This document shows, piece after piece, positions 1 through 6,486 of a DNA stretch of 8,556 nucleotides (position 1 is its first letter; every line of letters begins with the position of its first letter). The translations under genes were made by a program, and so were the position numbers. Under the pieces are notes generated by a model. It did no database searches and was not told where the DNA came from. It saw nothing but the letters and a program-made list of their open reading frames with translations. Source of the DNA: Eubacteriaceae bacterium UBA7485 (GTDB lineage Bacteria; Bacillota; Clostridia; Eubacteriales; Eubacteriaceae); the NCBI GenBank assembly GCA_002478485.1, contig DLOL01000044.1, forward strand, positions 1 through 8,556, written 5' to 3'.

Positions 1-14
1 ATCAACGGAAGAAC

Positions 15-34
15 CCCCGCGGCTTGCCGTGGGG
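15..34. repeat. Short GC-rich hairpin near the left edge
   Basis: CCCCGCGG (15-22) pairs with CCGTGGGG (27-34) around a CTTG loop, giving an 8-bp stem with one G-U wobble. No T-run follows on the plus strand. On the minus strand the sequence after the stem is only moderately T-rich. It could be a weak terminator for a gene on either side or a structured leader element, but nothing in the window decides this. Confidence 0.3.
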
Positions 35-89
35 AGCAGTCAGGAACATGTAAAACCATTACAAAAATTCGCTCCTCCCTCGGTAAGCA

Positions 90-98
90 TGATAAAAT
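90..98 (+). promoter_or_regulatory. Possible extended -10 promoter for the 204-671 gene
   Basis: TGA followed by TAAAAT (93-98) resembles an extended -10 element, with TAAAAT matching five of six consensus bases. No good -35 hexamer lies 16-18 bases upstream. If used, it would give a 5' leader of about 100 bases before the start at 204. The call is weak and rests on sequence resemblance only. Confidence 0.22.
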
Positions 99-203
99 AG
101 GGATACATAAAAAACACAGTTCATGCCAATCCATTTCACGAAAACGTTTATCATAGGAAAATTAAGGACGGCCCACGAATTCCCCGTCTGGAAAGGATCT
201 AGG

Positions 204-671
204 ATGCAGGAATTAATCAAGGACTTCACCCCGCTGATCACAAGCGGAAAATTAAGAGTTCAGCAAAGAGACGCACAGGATCAGATCGGATACCTCCTCT
301 CTCTGCTCAACACCCATAATCTTATCACCACAGGCGGTGTTAAGCTTTACATGGACAAGAAAGGATACGAGCAGATCGACATCGGACTTGATGAAGAAGA
401 TGTCATTCCGGGAAACGTGCAGATCGCCACTTTCCTCGGCACCACACTCTCCAAGATTGCCGGAGAAGCTTTTGACAGCGAAGAACCGCTTCGTGAAATC
501 GCAGATCTTCTCTACCGCTTCAACCCAGACGACAAGGCTTCACAGGAAGCTTTGGAAGAAGGATGGATGAAAAACCAGGAGTTGATCCAGGATATCATCT
601 ATCTTTATTCCGAATATCTTTACAGAGTCTTCATGCAGGATCCCTTCGCGGACAGCGAAGAAGCAGTTTAA
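204..671 (+). CDS. Hypothetical acidic protein, 155 residues
   Basis: I do not recognise this protein. The frame is open further upstream to an ATG at 123, but that codon has no Shine-Dalgarno sequence. The ATG at 204 has GGAAAGGA (190-197) six bases upstream, so it is chosen, giving 155 residues. The product is rich in Asp and Glu and predicted mainly helical by eye. It has a basic N-terminal stretch (SGKLRVQQRD), a central segment with an LDEEDVIPG motif and a C-terminal aromatic helix (LYSEYLYRVF) before an acidic tail. No signal peptide, membrane segment or cysteine motif is visible, so it is probably cytoplasmic. The gene ends directly in a strong terminator shared with the convergent gene at 697-1029. 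Codon use looks like that of its neighbours. The ribosome binding site and terminator support a real gene; function is unknown. Confidence 0.82.
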   Translation: MQELIKDFTPLITSGKLRVQQRDAQDQIGYLLSLLNTHNLITTGGVKLYMDKKGYEQIDIGLDEEDVIPGNVQIATFLGTTLSKIAGEAFDSEEPLREIADLLYRFNPDDKASQEALEEGWMKNQELIQDIIYLYSEYLYRVFMQDPFADSEEAV

Positions 672-697
672 AAAAGCGCCCGGGCAGGGCGCTTTTT
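671..697. terminator. Bidirectional Rho-independent terminator between convergent genes
   Basis: AAAAAGCGCCC (671-681) pairs perfectly with GGGCGCTTTTT (687-697) around the 5-base loop GGGCA. The A-tract and T-tract are symmetric, so the same hairpin gives a GC stem plus U-tract on either strand. Its left end is the last base of the plus-strand TAA stop (669-671). Its right end is a base of the minus-strand TGA stop (697-699). It therefore serves both the 204-671 gene and the 697-1029 gene. Confidence 0.92.
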
Positions 698-1029
698 CAA
701 TAGAATCCTTTAGTTTTCTGAAATCCGTTTTTCTGGTCCAGATAATATTCCATCAGCCAGGATTCAAACATGATCCAAATCGGCTCATACAAATTCTTCT
801 CATTGGTGAGTTTTAAAAGGAGACTGGCAGCTTCCCTGAAAAACCGCGAAAACTCTCCCTCTTCAAGCCGGTCGCGGTATAAAAACACGGCAGGAGATAA
901 AATGGACAGAAGCATGAAAAAACTTCCCAGCTCTCCCTTTCGCATCTCCGATAAAGCTCTTAGCATCAACTTTTTCTCATCCGCACTGTACACGCATCGA
1001 AAGCCGGACTGATTTCTTTGGTTTAACAT
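697..1029 (-). CDS. Hypothetical protein, 110 residues
   Basis: I do not recognise this protein. The frame reaches an ATG at 1044, but a strong AAGGAGG motif lies just inside that longer version and 5 bases upstream of the ATG at 1029 (2 bases from another ATG at 1032). The start at 1029 is therefore preferred, giving 110 residues beginning MLNQRNQ. The product has a charged helix-like N-terminal third (ADEKKLMLRALSEMRKGE), then a hydrophobic stretch at about residues 34-51 (LGSFFMLLSILSPAVFLY) that could be a buried helix or a single membrane segment. An amphipathic region rich in Leu, Phe, Trp and Tyr follows, and the tail is basic. It lies downstream of the yjbQ terminator and ends in the shared terminator at 671-697. 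No separate promoter is clear. The strong ribosome binding site and tight terminator make a real gene likely. Confidence 0.75.
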   Translation of the reverse strand: MLNQRNQSGFRCVYSADEKKLMLRALSEMRKGELGSFFMLLSILSPAVFLYRDRLEEGEFSRFFREAASLLLKLTNEKNLYEPIWIMFESWLMEYYLDQKNGFQKTKGFY

Positions 1030-1076
1030 CATAACCTCCTTCATTTAATAAGGAGAAAAATAGGGAGAAAATTAAA

Positions 1077-1105
1077 ATTCCCGCACCACTGAACGGTGCG
1101 GGAAT
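1077..1105 (-). terminator. Rho-independent terminator after yjbQ
   Basis: On the minus strand, ATTCCCGCACC pairs with GGTGCGGGAAT (11 bp, 7-base loop), followed by a T-rich stretch (TTTAATTTTC). It starts 5 bases after the yjbQ TGA stop (1110-1112) and probably ends the valS-yjbQ transcript. The gene at 697-1029 lies beyond it, so it would need readthrough or its own promoter. Confidence 0.88.
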
Positions 1106-1109
1106 AAAG

Positions 1110-1526
1110 TCAGTCGCCAATAATCTTAATCAGAACGCGCTTATCGCGTTTTCCATCGAATTCATAGTAAAACACCTGCTCCCAGGTACCGAAATCCAGA
1201 TGGCCTCGGGTAACTGCGATCACCGTCTCCCGGCCCATGATGGTCCGCTTGAGATGTGCATCCGCATTATCTTCATAGCCGTTATGATGATACCGGCTGT
1301 AGGGTTTTTCAGGAGCCAGCCCTTCGAGCCAGATTTCGTAGTCATGATGAAGCCCCGACTCATCATCATTAATAAAGACAGAAGCTGTGATGTTCATCGC
1401 ATTGACCAGGCACAGCCCTTCGGAGACGCCGGATTCGTAAACCGCTTCCTGGACTTTATTCGTAATATTGACAAGTCCTCTTCTCGACGGCAAATTAAAA
1501 TGCAGAACTTTTCGATATGATTTCAT
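1110..1526 (-). CDS. yjbQ: YjbQ/UPF0047 family protein (secondary thiamine-phosphate synthase-like)
   Basis: This 138-residue protein matches the YjbQ (UPF0047) family in length and conserved blocks. Members are often labelled secondary thiamine-phosphate synthase because some complement a thiE defect, but the physiological role is unsettled. Visible motifs, in order, are the N-terminal [12 protein letters not shown] segment, [14 protein letters not shown] (residues 45-58), the histidine cluster HHDYE (60-64) and RYHHNG (78-83), DNADAHLK (86-93), and the signature [18 protein letters not shown] (108-125) near the end. The clustered His and Asp residues suggest a metal or phosphate site. The ATG is 5 bases after the valS stop, and its weak AAAGGA-like binding site lies inside the end of valS, suggesting translational coupling. 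A terminator follows at once. Nothing nearby is a thiamine gene, so context does not support a thiamine role here. Family assignment is firm; function is not. Confidence 0.93.
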   Translation of the reverse strand: MKSYRKVLHFNLPSRRGLVNITNKVQEAVYESGVSEGLCLVNAMNITASVFINDDESGLHHDYEIWLEGLAPEKPYSRYHHNGYEDNADAHLKRTIMGRETVIAVTRGHLDFGTWEQVFYYEFDGKRDKRVLIKIIGD

Positions 1527-1531
1527 CAGTT

Positions 1532-4174
1532 TTAAAGATCCTTTAACCGATCGGTGATTTTTTTCAGATTTTCTTCAAACGCCGCTTTTTTCTCGCGTTC
1601 CTTGTTGACCACAGCTTCTGGAGCCTTCTGGACAAAACCTGGATTTTCAAGTTTTTTGGAAACTTTCACCAGCTCTTTTTCAAGTTTTTCTTTTTCCGCA
1701 CTCAGACGCTGAATTTCTTTTTCTTTATCCACCAGATCGTCAAGCGCAAGGAAAATTTCTGTTCCGCCTGCAACAGCAGAGGTGTATTTTTTCAGGTCGG
1801 CTTCATCCGGTAGCGCAGCAGGCATTTCTTCTGACACACTGGCAAGCTTCATGAGCATCGGATGTGAGCGCTTTAAGATCGCTTCTTTTTCTCGATCGTC
1901 TGTTTTGTAGTACAGAGAGGCTTTCTTGCTGTTTGGAACATTCAGATTCTTCCGGATGTTTCGGATCGCACGGATCACGTCCATCAGGTAATTGACATCT
2001 CTCTCTTCCTGAGGAAAATCGAGAGCCTCGTCTGTCTGCGGAAATGATTCAATGATCAGCGCTTCCCCGTGTTCCGGGAGATATCCGTAAATCTCCTCTG
2101 TGATAAACGGAATGACCGGATGGAGCATCTTCAAAATATTGGTCAGCACGAGATTGAGCGTATGCTGAGCCGCGTTTTTGCTTCTCTCATCCTCTCCGTA
2201 TAATCTTGGTTTGACCAGTTCAATGTACCAGTCGCAGAACTCGTTCCATGTAAAGTCATACGCTTTCTGGGCGGCCAGACCGAGCTCATATTTGTCCATA
2301 TTCTCTCTGACTTCAGAGACGACACGGTTCATTCTTGAAAGAATCCATTTGTCGCTTTCTTCCAAAGAAGCATCATCGATTTCAGGAATCGTTTCCTCCA
2401 GATTCATGAGCGTGAAGCGGGCTGCATTCCACAGCTTGTTGAGGAAATTCCGGCTTGCGGTGAGTTTCTCTTCCTGCCACCGGATATCATTTCCTGCAGC
2501 GTTTCCGGTGATGATCGAAAACCTGAGCGCGTCGGCCGAGAATTCATCGATCACTTCGAGCGGGTCGACGCCGTTTCCGAGCGATTTTGACATCTTTCGC
2601 CCCTGGCTGTCGCGGATGAGGCCGTGAATGTAGACATCTTCGAACGGCACTTCCCCCATTTCGAAAAGCCCCATGAAGATCATGCGTGCCACCCAGAAGA
2701 AGATGATGTCATAGCCGGTGACCAGTGCGGAGTTTGGATAGAACTTCTTGAGATCTTCCGTCTCGGCCGGCCATCCGAGTGTGGAAAACGGCCAGAGTCC
2801 GGATGAGAACCAGGTATCGAGCACGTCTTCTTCCTGAATTAGCGTGGTCGATCCGCATGTCGGGCAGCTCTTCGGCTGGTCGCCGACGATCACCTCGCCG
2901 CAGGACTTGCAGGTGTAGGCGGGAATCTGATGCCCCCACCACAGCTGCCTTGAAATACACCAGTCTCGGATATTTTCAAGCCAGTTGTTATAGGTCTTTG
3001 TAAACCGATCCGGGATGAAACGGGTTTTTCCTTCTTTAACCGCTTCAAGCGCGGGTTTTGCCAGCTCCTGCATGGCGACGAACCACTGCTCGCTGGTCAT
3101 GGTCTCAACGGTCGTTCCGCAGCGGTAGCAGGTGCCGACATTATGAACATGGTCTTCAATATGGTCAAGATATCCAAGCTCATCCAGCTCCTTCACAATC
3201 ACGTCGCGGGCTTCATAGCGGTCAAGCCCTTCATACTTCTCTCCCGCCAGATGATTGAGCGAGCCGTCTTCATTCATGATGTTGATCTCTTCAAGATTGT
3301 GGCGCTTTCCGACTTCATAGTCATTCGGGTCATGCGCAGGCGTCATCTTGACCACGCCGGTCCCGAAAGTCATATCGACATAGTCATCGGCAACGACCGG
3401 GATTTCTCTTCCCACAAGCGGGAGAATGACTGTCTTCCCGACAAGATCCTGATAGCGCTCGTCATTCGGATTGACCGCAACGCCGGTGTCTCCAAGCATG
3501 GTCTCCGGCCTTGTGGTGGCGACGGTCACGTAGCGTCCCTCTTCACCTTTGATCGGATAGCGGATGTGCCACATGTGGCCGGCCTGCTCTTCATATTCGA
3601 CTTCAGCATCTGAAAGCGCGGTTCTGCAATCCGGACACCAGTTGATAATTCGCGATCCTTTATAAATCAGCCCTTTCTTGTACAGATCCTCAAATGCGCG
3701 CTTGACAGAATTTGAGCATCCTTCATCCATCGTGAAGCGTTCGCGGTCCCAGTCGCAGGAAGCGCCGAGCTTTTCGATCTGCTCCCGAATCCTGTTGCGG
3801 TAGGTATCCGCCCAGTCCCAGGCTTCCTCAAGGAACTCTTCCCTGGTCAGTTCCTGTTTTGTCTTTCCCGTCTCATTCTTGATTTTGTCAAGCACTTTGA
3901 CTTCTGTTGCAATGGAGGCATGGTCCATGCCTGGCATCCAGAGAGCGGCTTCTCCAAGCATTCGATGGTAACGGATCAGCGTATCCTGAAGCGTATCGTC
4001 AAACGCATGACCCATATGAAGCTGGCCTGTGACATTTGGCGGCGGCATCATGATCGTATACGGTTTTCCGTCAGGATTGACTTCGGGCTTGAACCACCCG
4101 TTCTCTTTCCACCATTTATATGTTCTCTCCTCGACCTTTTTCGGGTCGTAGGTTTTTTCCATTTCTCTTTTCAA
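1532..4174 (-). CDS. valS: Valyl-tRNA synthetase (class I, editing domain, two zinc sites)
   Basis: This enzyme attaches valine to tRNA-Val in the cytoplasm and hydrolyses mischarged threonine. Its 880 residues are the usual bacterial length. The HIGH motif is HMGH (residues 53-56) after PPPNVTGQL, and KMSKS is at 527-531. The CP1 editing domain shows [11 protein letters not shown] (220-230) and TPAHDPNDY (278-286). Cysteine pairs C180/C183 with C349/C352, and C422/C425 with C437/C440, fit the two zinc sites known in bacterial ValRS. The anticodon-binding helical domain spans about 605-760. The C-terminal coiled coil (about 812-880, Lys/Glu rich) is the tRNA-binding arm ending in LKDL. All catalytic motifs are intact. 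The longest frame starts with TTG at 4174, with AAAGG eight bases upstream. An ATG at 4162 would give 876 residues but has only a weak AGAG close by, so the start is uncertain by four codons. It is followed 5 bases later by yjbQ. Confidence 0.98.
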   Translation of the reverse strand: MKREMEKTYDPKKVEERTYKWWKENGWFKPEVNPDGKPYTIMMPPPNVTGQLHMGHAFDDTLQDTLIRYHRMLGEAALWMPGMDHASIATEVKVLDKIKNETGKTKQELTREEFLEEAWDWADTYRNRIREQIEKLGASCDWDRERFTMDEGCSNSVKRAFEDLYKKGLIYKGSRIINWCPDCRTALSDAEVEYEEQAGHMWHIRYPIKGEEGRYVTVATTRPETMLGDTGVAVNPNDERYQDLVGKTVILPLVGREIPVVADDYVDMTFGTGVVKMTPAHDPNDYEVGKRHNLEEINIMNEDGSLNHLAGEKYEGLDRYEARDVIVKELDELGYLDHIEDHVHNVGTCYRCGTTVETMTSEQWFVAMQELAKPALEAVKEGKTRFIPDRFTKTYNNWLENIRDWCISRQLWWGHQIPAYTCKSCGEVIVGDQPKSCPTCGSTTLIQEEDVLDTWFSSGLWPFSTLGWPAETEDLKKFYPNSALVTGYDIIFFWVARMIFMGLFEMGEVPFEDVYIHGLIRDSQGRKMSKSLGNGVDPLEVIDEFSADALRFSIITGNAAGNDIRWQEEKLTASRNFLNKLWNAARFTLMNLEETIPEIDDASLEESDKWILSRMNRVVSEVRENMDKYELGLAAQKAYDFTWNEFCDWYIELVKPRLYGEDERSKNAAQHTLNLVLTNILKMLHPVIPFITEEIYGYLPEHGEALIIESFPQTDEALDFPQEERDVNYLMDVIRAIRNIRKNLNVPNSKKASLYYKTDDREKEAILKRSHPMLMKLASVSEEMPAALPDEADLKKYTSAVAGGTEIFLALDDLVDKEKEIQRLSAEKEKLEKELVKVSKKLENPGFVQKAPEAVVNKEREKKAAFEENLKKITDRLKDL

Positions 4175-4419
4175 CTTCTCCGCCTTTCTTGGGCCTAAGC
4201 CAAAGATTATTTAAAATTCACGTCTCTTTATTTTAGCAAAAAACCTTTCATCTGACACCTCGGCTCTGACTTCTGTGATAACCAAGCCCTGTCCGCGTTT
4301 TTATTTTCAGTTAATCTTTTTAGGGTACTATTCCCATAGAGATAGTTAACACATTTTGGAAATTGATCAATCTTCTTTAAGACTGAAAATGTAGCGAAGA
4401 AACATATTTTGGAGGCAAC
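4175..4419. other. Divergent intergenic region between valS and degV, no T-box seen
   Basis: This 245-base AT-rich interval separates divergently transcribed valS and degV. On the valS strand I looked for the T-box antiterminator consensus (GGTGGNACCGCG-like) and a leader terminator, and found neither. On the degV side there is a TTGATC/GAAAAT pair (4363-4368 and 4385-4390, 16-base spacer), each matching four of six consensus bases and so only a weak promoter guess. A perfect 10-base palindrome, ATTGATCAAT (4362-4371), overlaps that -35 element and could be an operator or chance. No coding sequence is supported here. Confidence 0.5.
4230..4258 (-). promoter_or_regulatory. Predicted sigma-70/A-type promoter for valS-yjbQ
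   Basis: On the minus strand, GTGTCA (4258-4253; four of six matches to TTGACA) and TAAAAT (4235-4230; five of six matches to TATAAT) are separated by exactly 17 bases. Transcription would start near 4223 and give a leader of about 50 bases before the valS start. That is too short for a T-box riboswitch. Confidence 0.42.
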
Positions 4420-5259
4420 ATGTCCCGTACAATATTGGCAGATTCATCTGCAAACCTGGCTCATGGATACACACCTGAAAGCGGAGCGTCCTTTGCGTCC
4501 ATTCCGCTGACGATCCGGGTGGATGAACAAGAGTTTGTGGATGACAAGAAACTCGATGTAGACGAAATGATCAAAGCTTTTGAAGCCTATGACGGACCTG
4601 CAAGAACCGCCTGCCCCAGTCCCGAAGCATGGGCGAAGGCTTTTAAAGAAGGCGGAGATGAAATCATCGCTGTGGCGATGTCAAGCAAACTTTCAGGCAC
4701 TTACAACTCCGCTTTAATCGCAAAGCAGATGGTGGAAGAAGAAATGCCTGAAAAGAAAATCCATGTTGTGGACTCGGAAGGAACGGCCGGCGTGGAAGAG
4801 CTGATCGTCAAAAAGATTGATGAACTCTATAAAACCGACAAGCCTTTTGAAGAAATTGTCGAAGAAGTTGAAAATTTCAAGGATGGAACCCGAACCGTCT
4901 TCACCCTTGAAAAATTTGACAATCTGATTAAAAACGGCCGGATGAACAAGCTGATCGGGAAAGTGGCCTCGCGTCTGAATATTCGCGTGGTCGGAGGGGG
5001 CGAAAACGGAGAACTGGTAGTGTACCACAAGCCGAGAGGGTCTTCCAGAGCCTATGACAAGCTGCTTGATGAAATGGGAAAGAAGAAAAACATGGAAGGG
5101 GCCGATGTGATCGTCTCCCATACCAACAATCCGGAAGGCGCTCAGGTGATCGCGGAACTCATTGAAAACAACTACCCGATCAACTCCGTTATCATTAAAG
5201 AAAACGGCGGCCTGAACAGCTTCTACTCAGAAGACAATGGCATCATTGTCGGGTTTTAA
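4420..5259 (+). CDS. DegV family protein (FakB-like fatty-acid-binding protein)
   Basis: DegV-family proteins bind a fatty acid. Characterised members (FakB) present it to the kinase FakA, which phosphorylates it for phospholipid synthesis. This 279-residue protein shows the family blocks in order: DSS (8-10), SIPLTI (27-32), the TACPSPE segment (63-69), SSKLSGTYNSA (88-98) with the ligand-contacting Thr/Ser region, VVDSEGTAG (116-124), LEKFDNLIKNGRM (163-175) and K-RGSSRA (204-211). The C-terminal His-containing H-x-GPG motif typical of the family is not apparent; the protein ends ENGGLNSFYSEDNGIIVGF instead. Start support is good: TTTTGGAGG lies 4 bases before the ATG. No FakA (DAK2-domain) gene is in the window, so its partner is unknown. 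It is divergent from valS and closed by a strong terminator 7 bases after the stop, so it is probably monocistronic. Family membership is firm; ligand and partner are inferred. Confidence 0.93.
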   Translation: MSRTILADSSANLAHGYTPESGASFASIPLTIRVDEQEFVDDKKLDVDEMIKAFEAYDGPARTACPSPEAWAKAFKEGGDEIIAVAMSSKLSGTYNSALIAKQMVEEEMPEKKIHVVDSEGTAGVEELIVKKIDELYKTDKPFEEIVEEVENFKDGTRTVFTLEKFDNLIKNGRMNKLIGKVASRLNIRVVGGGENGELVVYHKPRGSSRAYDKLLDEMGKKKNMEGADVIVSHTNNPEGAQVIAELIENNYPINSVIIKENGGLNSFYSEDNGIIVGF

Positions 5260-5266
5260 TTTCTAT

Positions 5267-5289
5267 GCGGCGTGCTGCGCCGCTTTTTT
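5267..5289 (+). terminator. Rho-independent terminator after degV
   Basis: GCGGCG (5267-5272) pairs with CGCCGC (5278-5283) around a TGCTG loop, followed at once by six T residues (5284-5289) and more T-rich sequence. It lies 7 bases after the degV stop. It also argues against a start at 5265 for the next gene, because that would put a terminator inside coding sequence. Confidence 0.93.
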
Positions 5290-5348
5290 CTGCTTTTTGT
5301 CCGTGCTTTCCCAAAGGCGAATGGACCTGCATAAATGAAAGGAAGCGC

Positions 5349-5951
5349 ATGAAGGAACTTGAAAAAGCACAGCTTGGCTACTTATACGACGCAACGAGTC
5401 TGGGGGAAGATGCAAAAATGATGGACCGGTGCGAAGATCTGTGTTTTGCCTACAACCAGATCCCCCCTTCTGAAAAGGAGAAAAAAGCGGATCTGCTTCA
5501 TCAGATTTTAGGCGAGATGAAAGGTTTCACGGCGATAAAGTCACCGTTTCACTGCGACTACGGAAAACATATCAAGACCGGTAACGTCTTTTTCGCCAAT
5601 TATAACCTCACCATTCTGGATGTGGCGGAAGTCACGTTTGGCGACCGTGTTTTTATCGGTCCAAACTGCGTCTTCTCAACGGCAGGTCACGCCATTGACG
5701 CTGCACAGCGCGGCGCGGGCCTTTCCGTTGCATTTCCGATTCACGTCGGAAATGATGTCTGGATCGGTGCAAACGTCAGCGTGCTTCCCGGCGTTGAGAT
5801 CGGAGACGGAAGCATCATCGGTGCGGGAAGTGTCGTAAACAGGAGTATTCCGCCTCACGTCATCGCAGTCGGAAATCCCTGCCGGGTAATTCGAAACGTG
5901 ACGGAAGAGGACAAGAAAAAATATAAGTTTTATCCAAAGAAAGAAGTCTGA
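5349..5951 (+). CDS. Maltose/galactoside O-acetyltransferase-like enzyme (left-handed beta-helix)
   Basis: This protein belongs to the Maa/LacA/NodL family of hexapeptide-repeat acetyltransferases, which transfer acetyl from acetyl-CoA to a sugar hydroxyl in the cytoplasm. Its 200 residues are typical. The N-terminal helical domain (about 1-60) includes the Mac-type segment around YLYDATSLGEDA and a central AYNQIPP. It is followed by FHCDYGKHI (67-75), NYNLTILDVA (84-93) and the hexapeptide coil (about 91-178), with the catalytic His in TAGHAID (111-117). VWIGANVSVLPGVEIGDGS (137-155) and the family-typical end VGNPCRVIR (174-182) complete the match. The frame is open back to 5265, but that region contains the degV terminator and has no binding site. 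ATG 5349 has GAAAGGA five bases upstream. The promoter is not clear. The physiological acceptor cannot be told from sequence; maltose or another sugar are candidates, and thiogalactoside activity is less likely. Confidence 0.95.
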   Translation: MKELEKAQLGYLYDATSLGEDAKMMDRCEDLCFAYNQIPPSEKEKKADLLHQILGEMKGFTAIKSPFHCDYGKHIKTGNVFFANYNLTILDVAEVTFGDRVFIGPNCVFSTAGHAIDAAQRGAGLSVAFPIHVGNDVWIGANVSVLPGVEIGDGSIIGAGSVVNRSIPPHVIAVGNPCRVIRNVTEEDKKKYKFYPKKEV

Positions 5952-5975
5952 GAGCTACGGCCCCCAGACTTCTTT
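5940..5975. terminator. Inverted repeat across both convergent stop codons, probable bidirectional terminator
   Basis: AAAGAAGTCTG (5940-5950) pairs perfectly with CAGACTTCTTT (5965-5975), an 11-bp stem with a 14-base loop. The plus-strand TGA (5949-5951) overlaps the left arm, and the minus-strand TGA (5975-5977) overlaps the right arm. After the stem the minus strand has CTTTGG and the plus strand CATCTC, so U-tracts are poor outside the stem itself. It is the only visible end signal for these two genes, but it is weaker than the others in the window. Confidence 0.6.
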
Positions 5976-6412
5976 CATCTCGGATATACAAATTTCTGAA
6001 CAGGAATTCCCTCTCTTTCCATCCAGGCCCTCGGCTTGAATCCAAGCACATTGGTGAAGTAAGTTTCCGGTCCTTCTTCCCCCATATCATCTTTTCTGAA
6101 TGAAAAAGTGTAGATCTCCTTGTCTCTTGGCACCTGGGCGCACATAAAACGGAAAAGCTCCCGGGCCACCCCTTCTTTTCGGTATTCCGGCTTGACGGAC
6201 ATGAAAATAAGCTCGCCTGTTGAGCGCCGGTAGATCAGCTGGCCTACAATCTCGCCTTTGTCCTTGGCAACCAGCACGTCTCCGCGCTTAATCAGCTTCA
6301 TGAGCTTATCTGAAATGCCTGCTTCTTTCAACCCTGGAAAGTCCTGAATGGATGAATTGAGAATTTCGTCAATGTCTGTTTTGTCAATCGGTTTCGCCGT
6401 CGTATAATTCAT
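5975..6412 (-). CDS. GNAT family N-acetyltransferase
   Basis: This 145-residue protein has the layout of a GCN5-related N-acetyltransferase, which transfers acetyl from acetyl-CoA to an amine. Visible elements are an N-terminal helix pair (about 10-45), a strand pair DVLVAKDKGEIVGQLIY (45-61) and GELIFMSVKPEYR (66-78). Motif A follows with the acetyl-CoA pyrophosphate loop RKEGVA (78-83) and its helix ARELFRFM. The C-terminal YFTNVLGFKPR (118-128) is the usual GNAT 'Y-x-x-LGF' element. An ATG at 6424 is in frame, but GGGGGGA lies between it and the ATG at 6412, four bases from the latter, so 6412 is chosen. A promoter with a perfect extended -10 lies upstream, separate from polC. The substrate is not identifiable, and no partner gene is adjacent apart from the convergent sugar acetyltransferase, which has an unrelated fold. 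Confidence 0.92.
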   Translation of the reverse strand: MNYTTAKPIDKTDIDEILNSSIQDFPGLKEAGISDKLMKLIKRGDVLVAKDKGEIVGQLIYRRSTGELIFMSVKPEYRKEGVARELFRFMCAQVPRDKEIYTFSFRKDDMGEEGPETYFTNVLGFKPRAWMEREGIPVQKFVYPR

Positions 6413-6465
6413 GATTCCCCCCATACGATAAGTTTAGAAATTGACAAAAGTTGATTTTCGTTTTC

Positions 6466-6474
6466 ATTATAGCA
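6466..6474 (-). promoter_or_regulatory. Extended -10 promoter for the GNAT gene
   Basis: On the minus strand the sequence reads TGC then TATAAT, a perfect extended -10 element (TATAAT at 6471-6466). The -35 region at 17-base spacing (6489-6494) is a poor match and lies at the T-tract of the polC terminator, which the extended -10 may compensate for. Transcription would start near 6459, about 47 bases before the start codon at 6412. Confidence 0.6.
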
Positions 6475-6486
6475 CGATTCAAATAC

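Noticed and set aside
123..203. 27-codon N-terminal extension of the first gene from ATG 123
   Set aside because: No ribosome binding site precedes 123, while GGAAAGGA is ideally placed before ATG 204.
1200..1520. Plus-strand open frame of 106 codons antisense to yjbQ
   Set aside because: The minus-strand frame carries the conserved YjbQ signature, so this one is its shadow.
2178..2627. Open frame of about 149 codons antisense to valS, with others at 3143-3613 and 3920-4198
   Set aside because: These lie opposite a fully conserved valS, have no family resemblance and no convincing ribosome binding sites. They are shadows of the synthetase codons.
4175..4419. Hidden small gene or RNA in the valS-degV gap
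   Set aside because: No ribosome-binding-site-led frame and no hairpin plus T-run typical of a small RNA terminator are visible there.
4714..5121. Minus-strand open frame of 135 codons within degV
   Set aside because: It is antisense to a well-supported DegV-family gene, its His/Phe-rich composition reflects reverse complement of Glu/Lys codons, and it has no gene signals.
5349..6412. Possible two-gene acetylation system formed by the sugar O-acetyltransferase and the GNAT gene
   Set aside because: The genes are convergent, have unrelated folds and separate transcription, so adjacency alone does not show a shared pathway.
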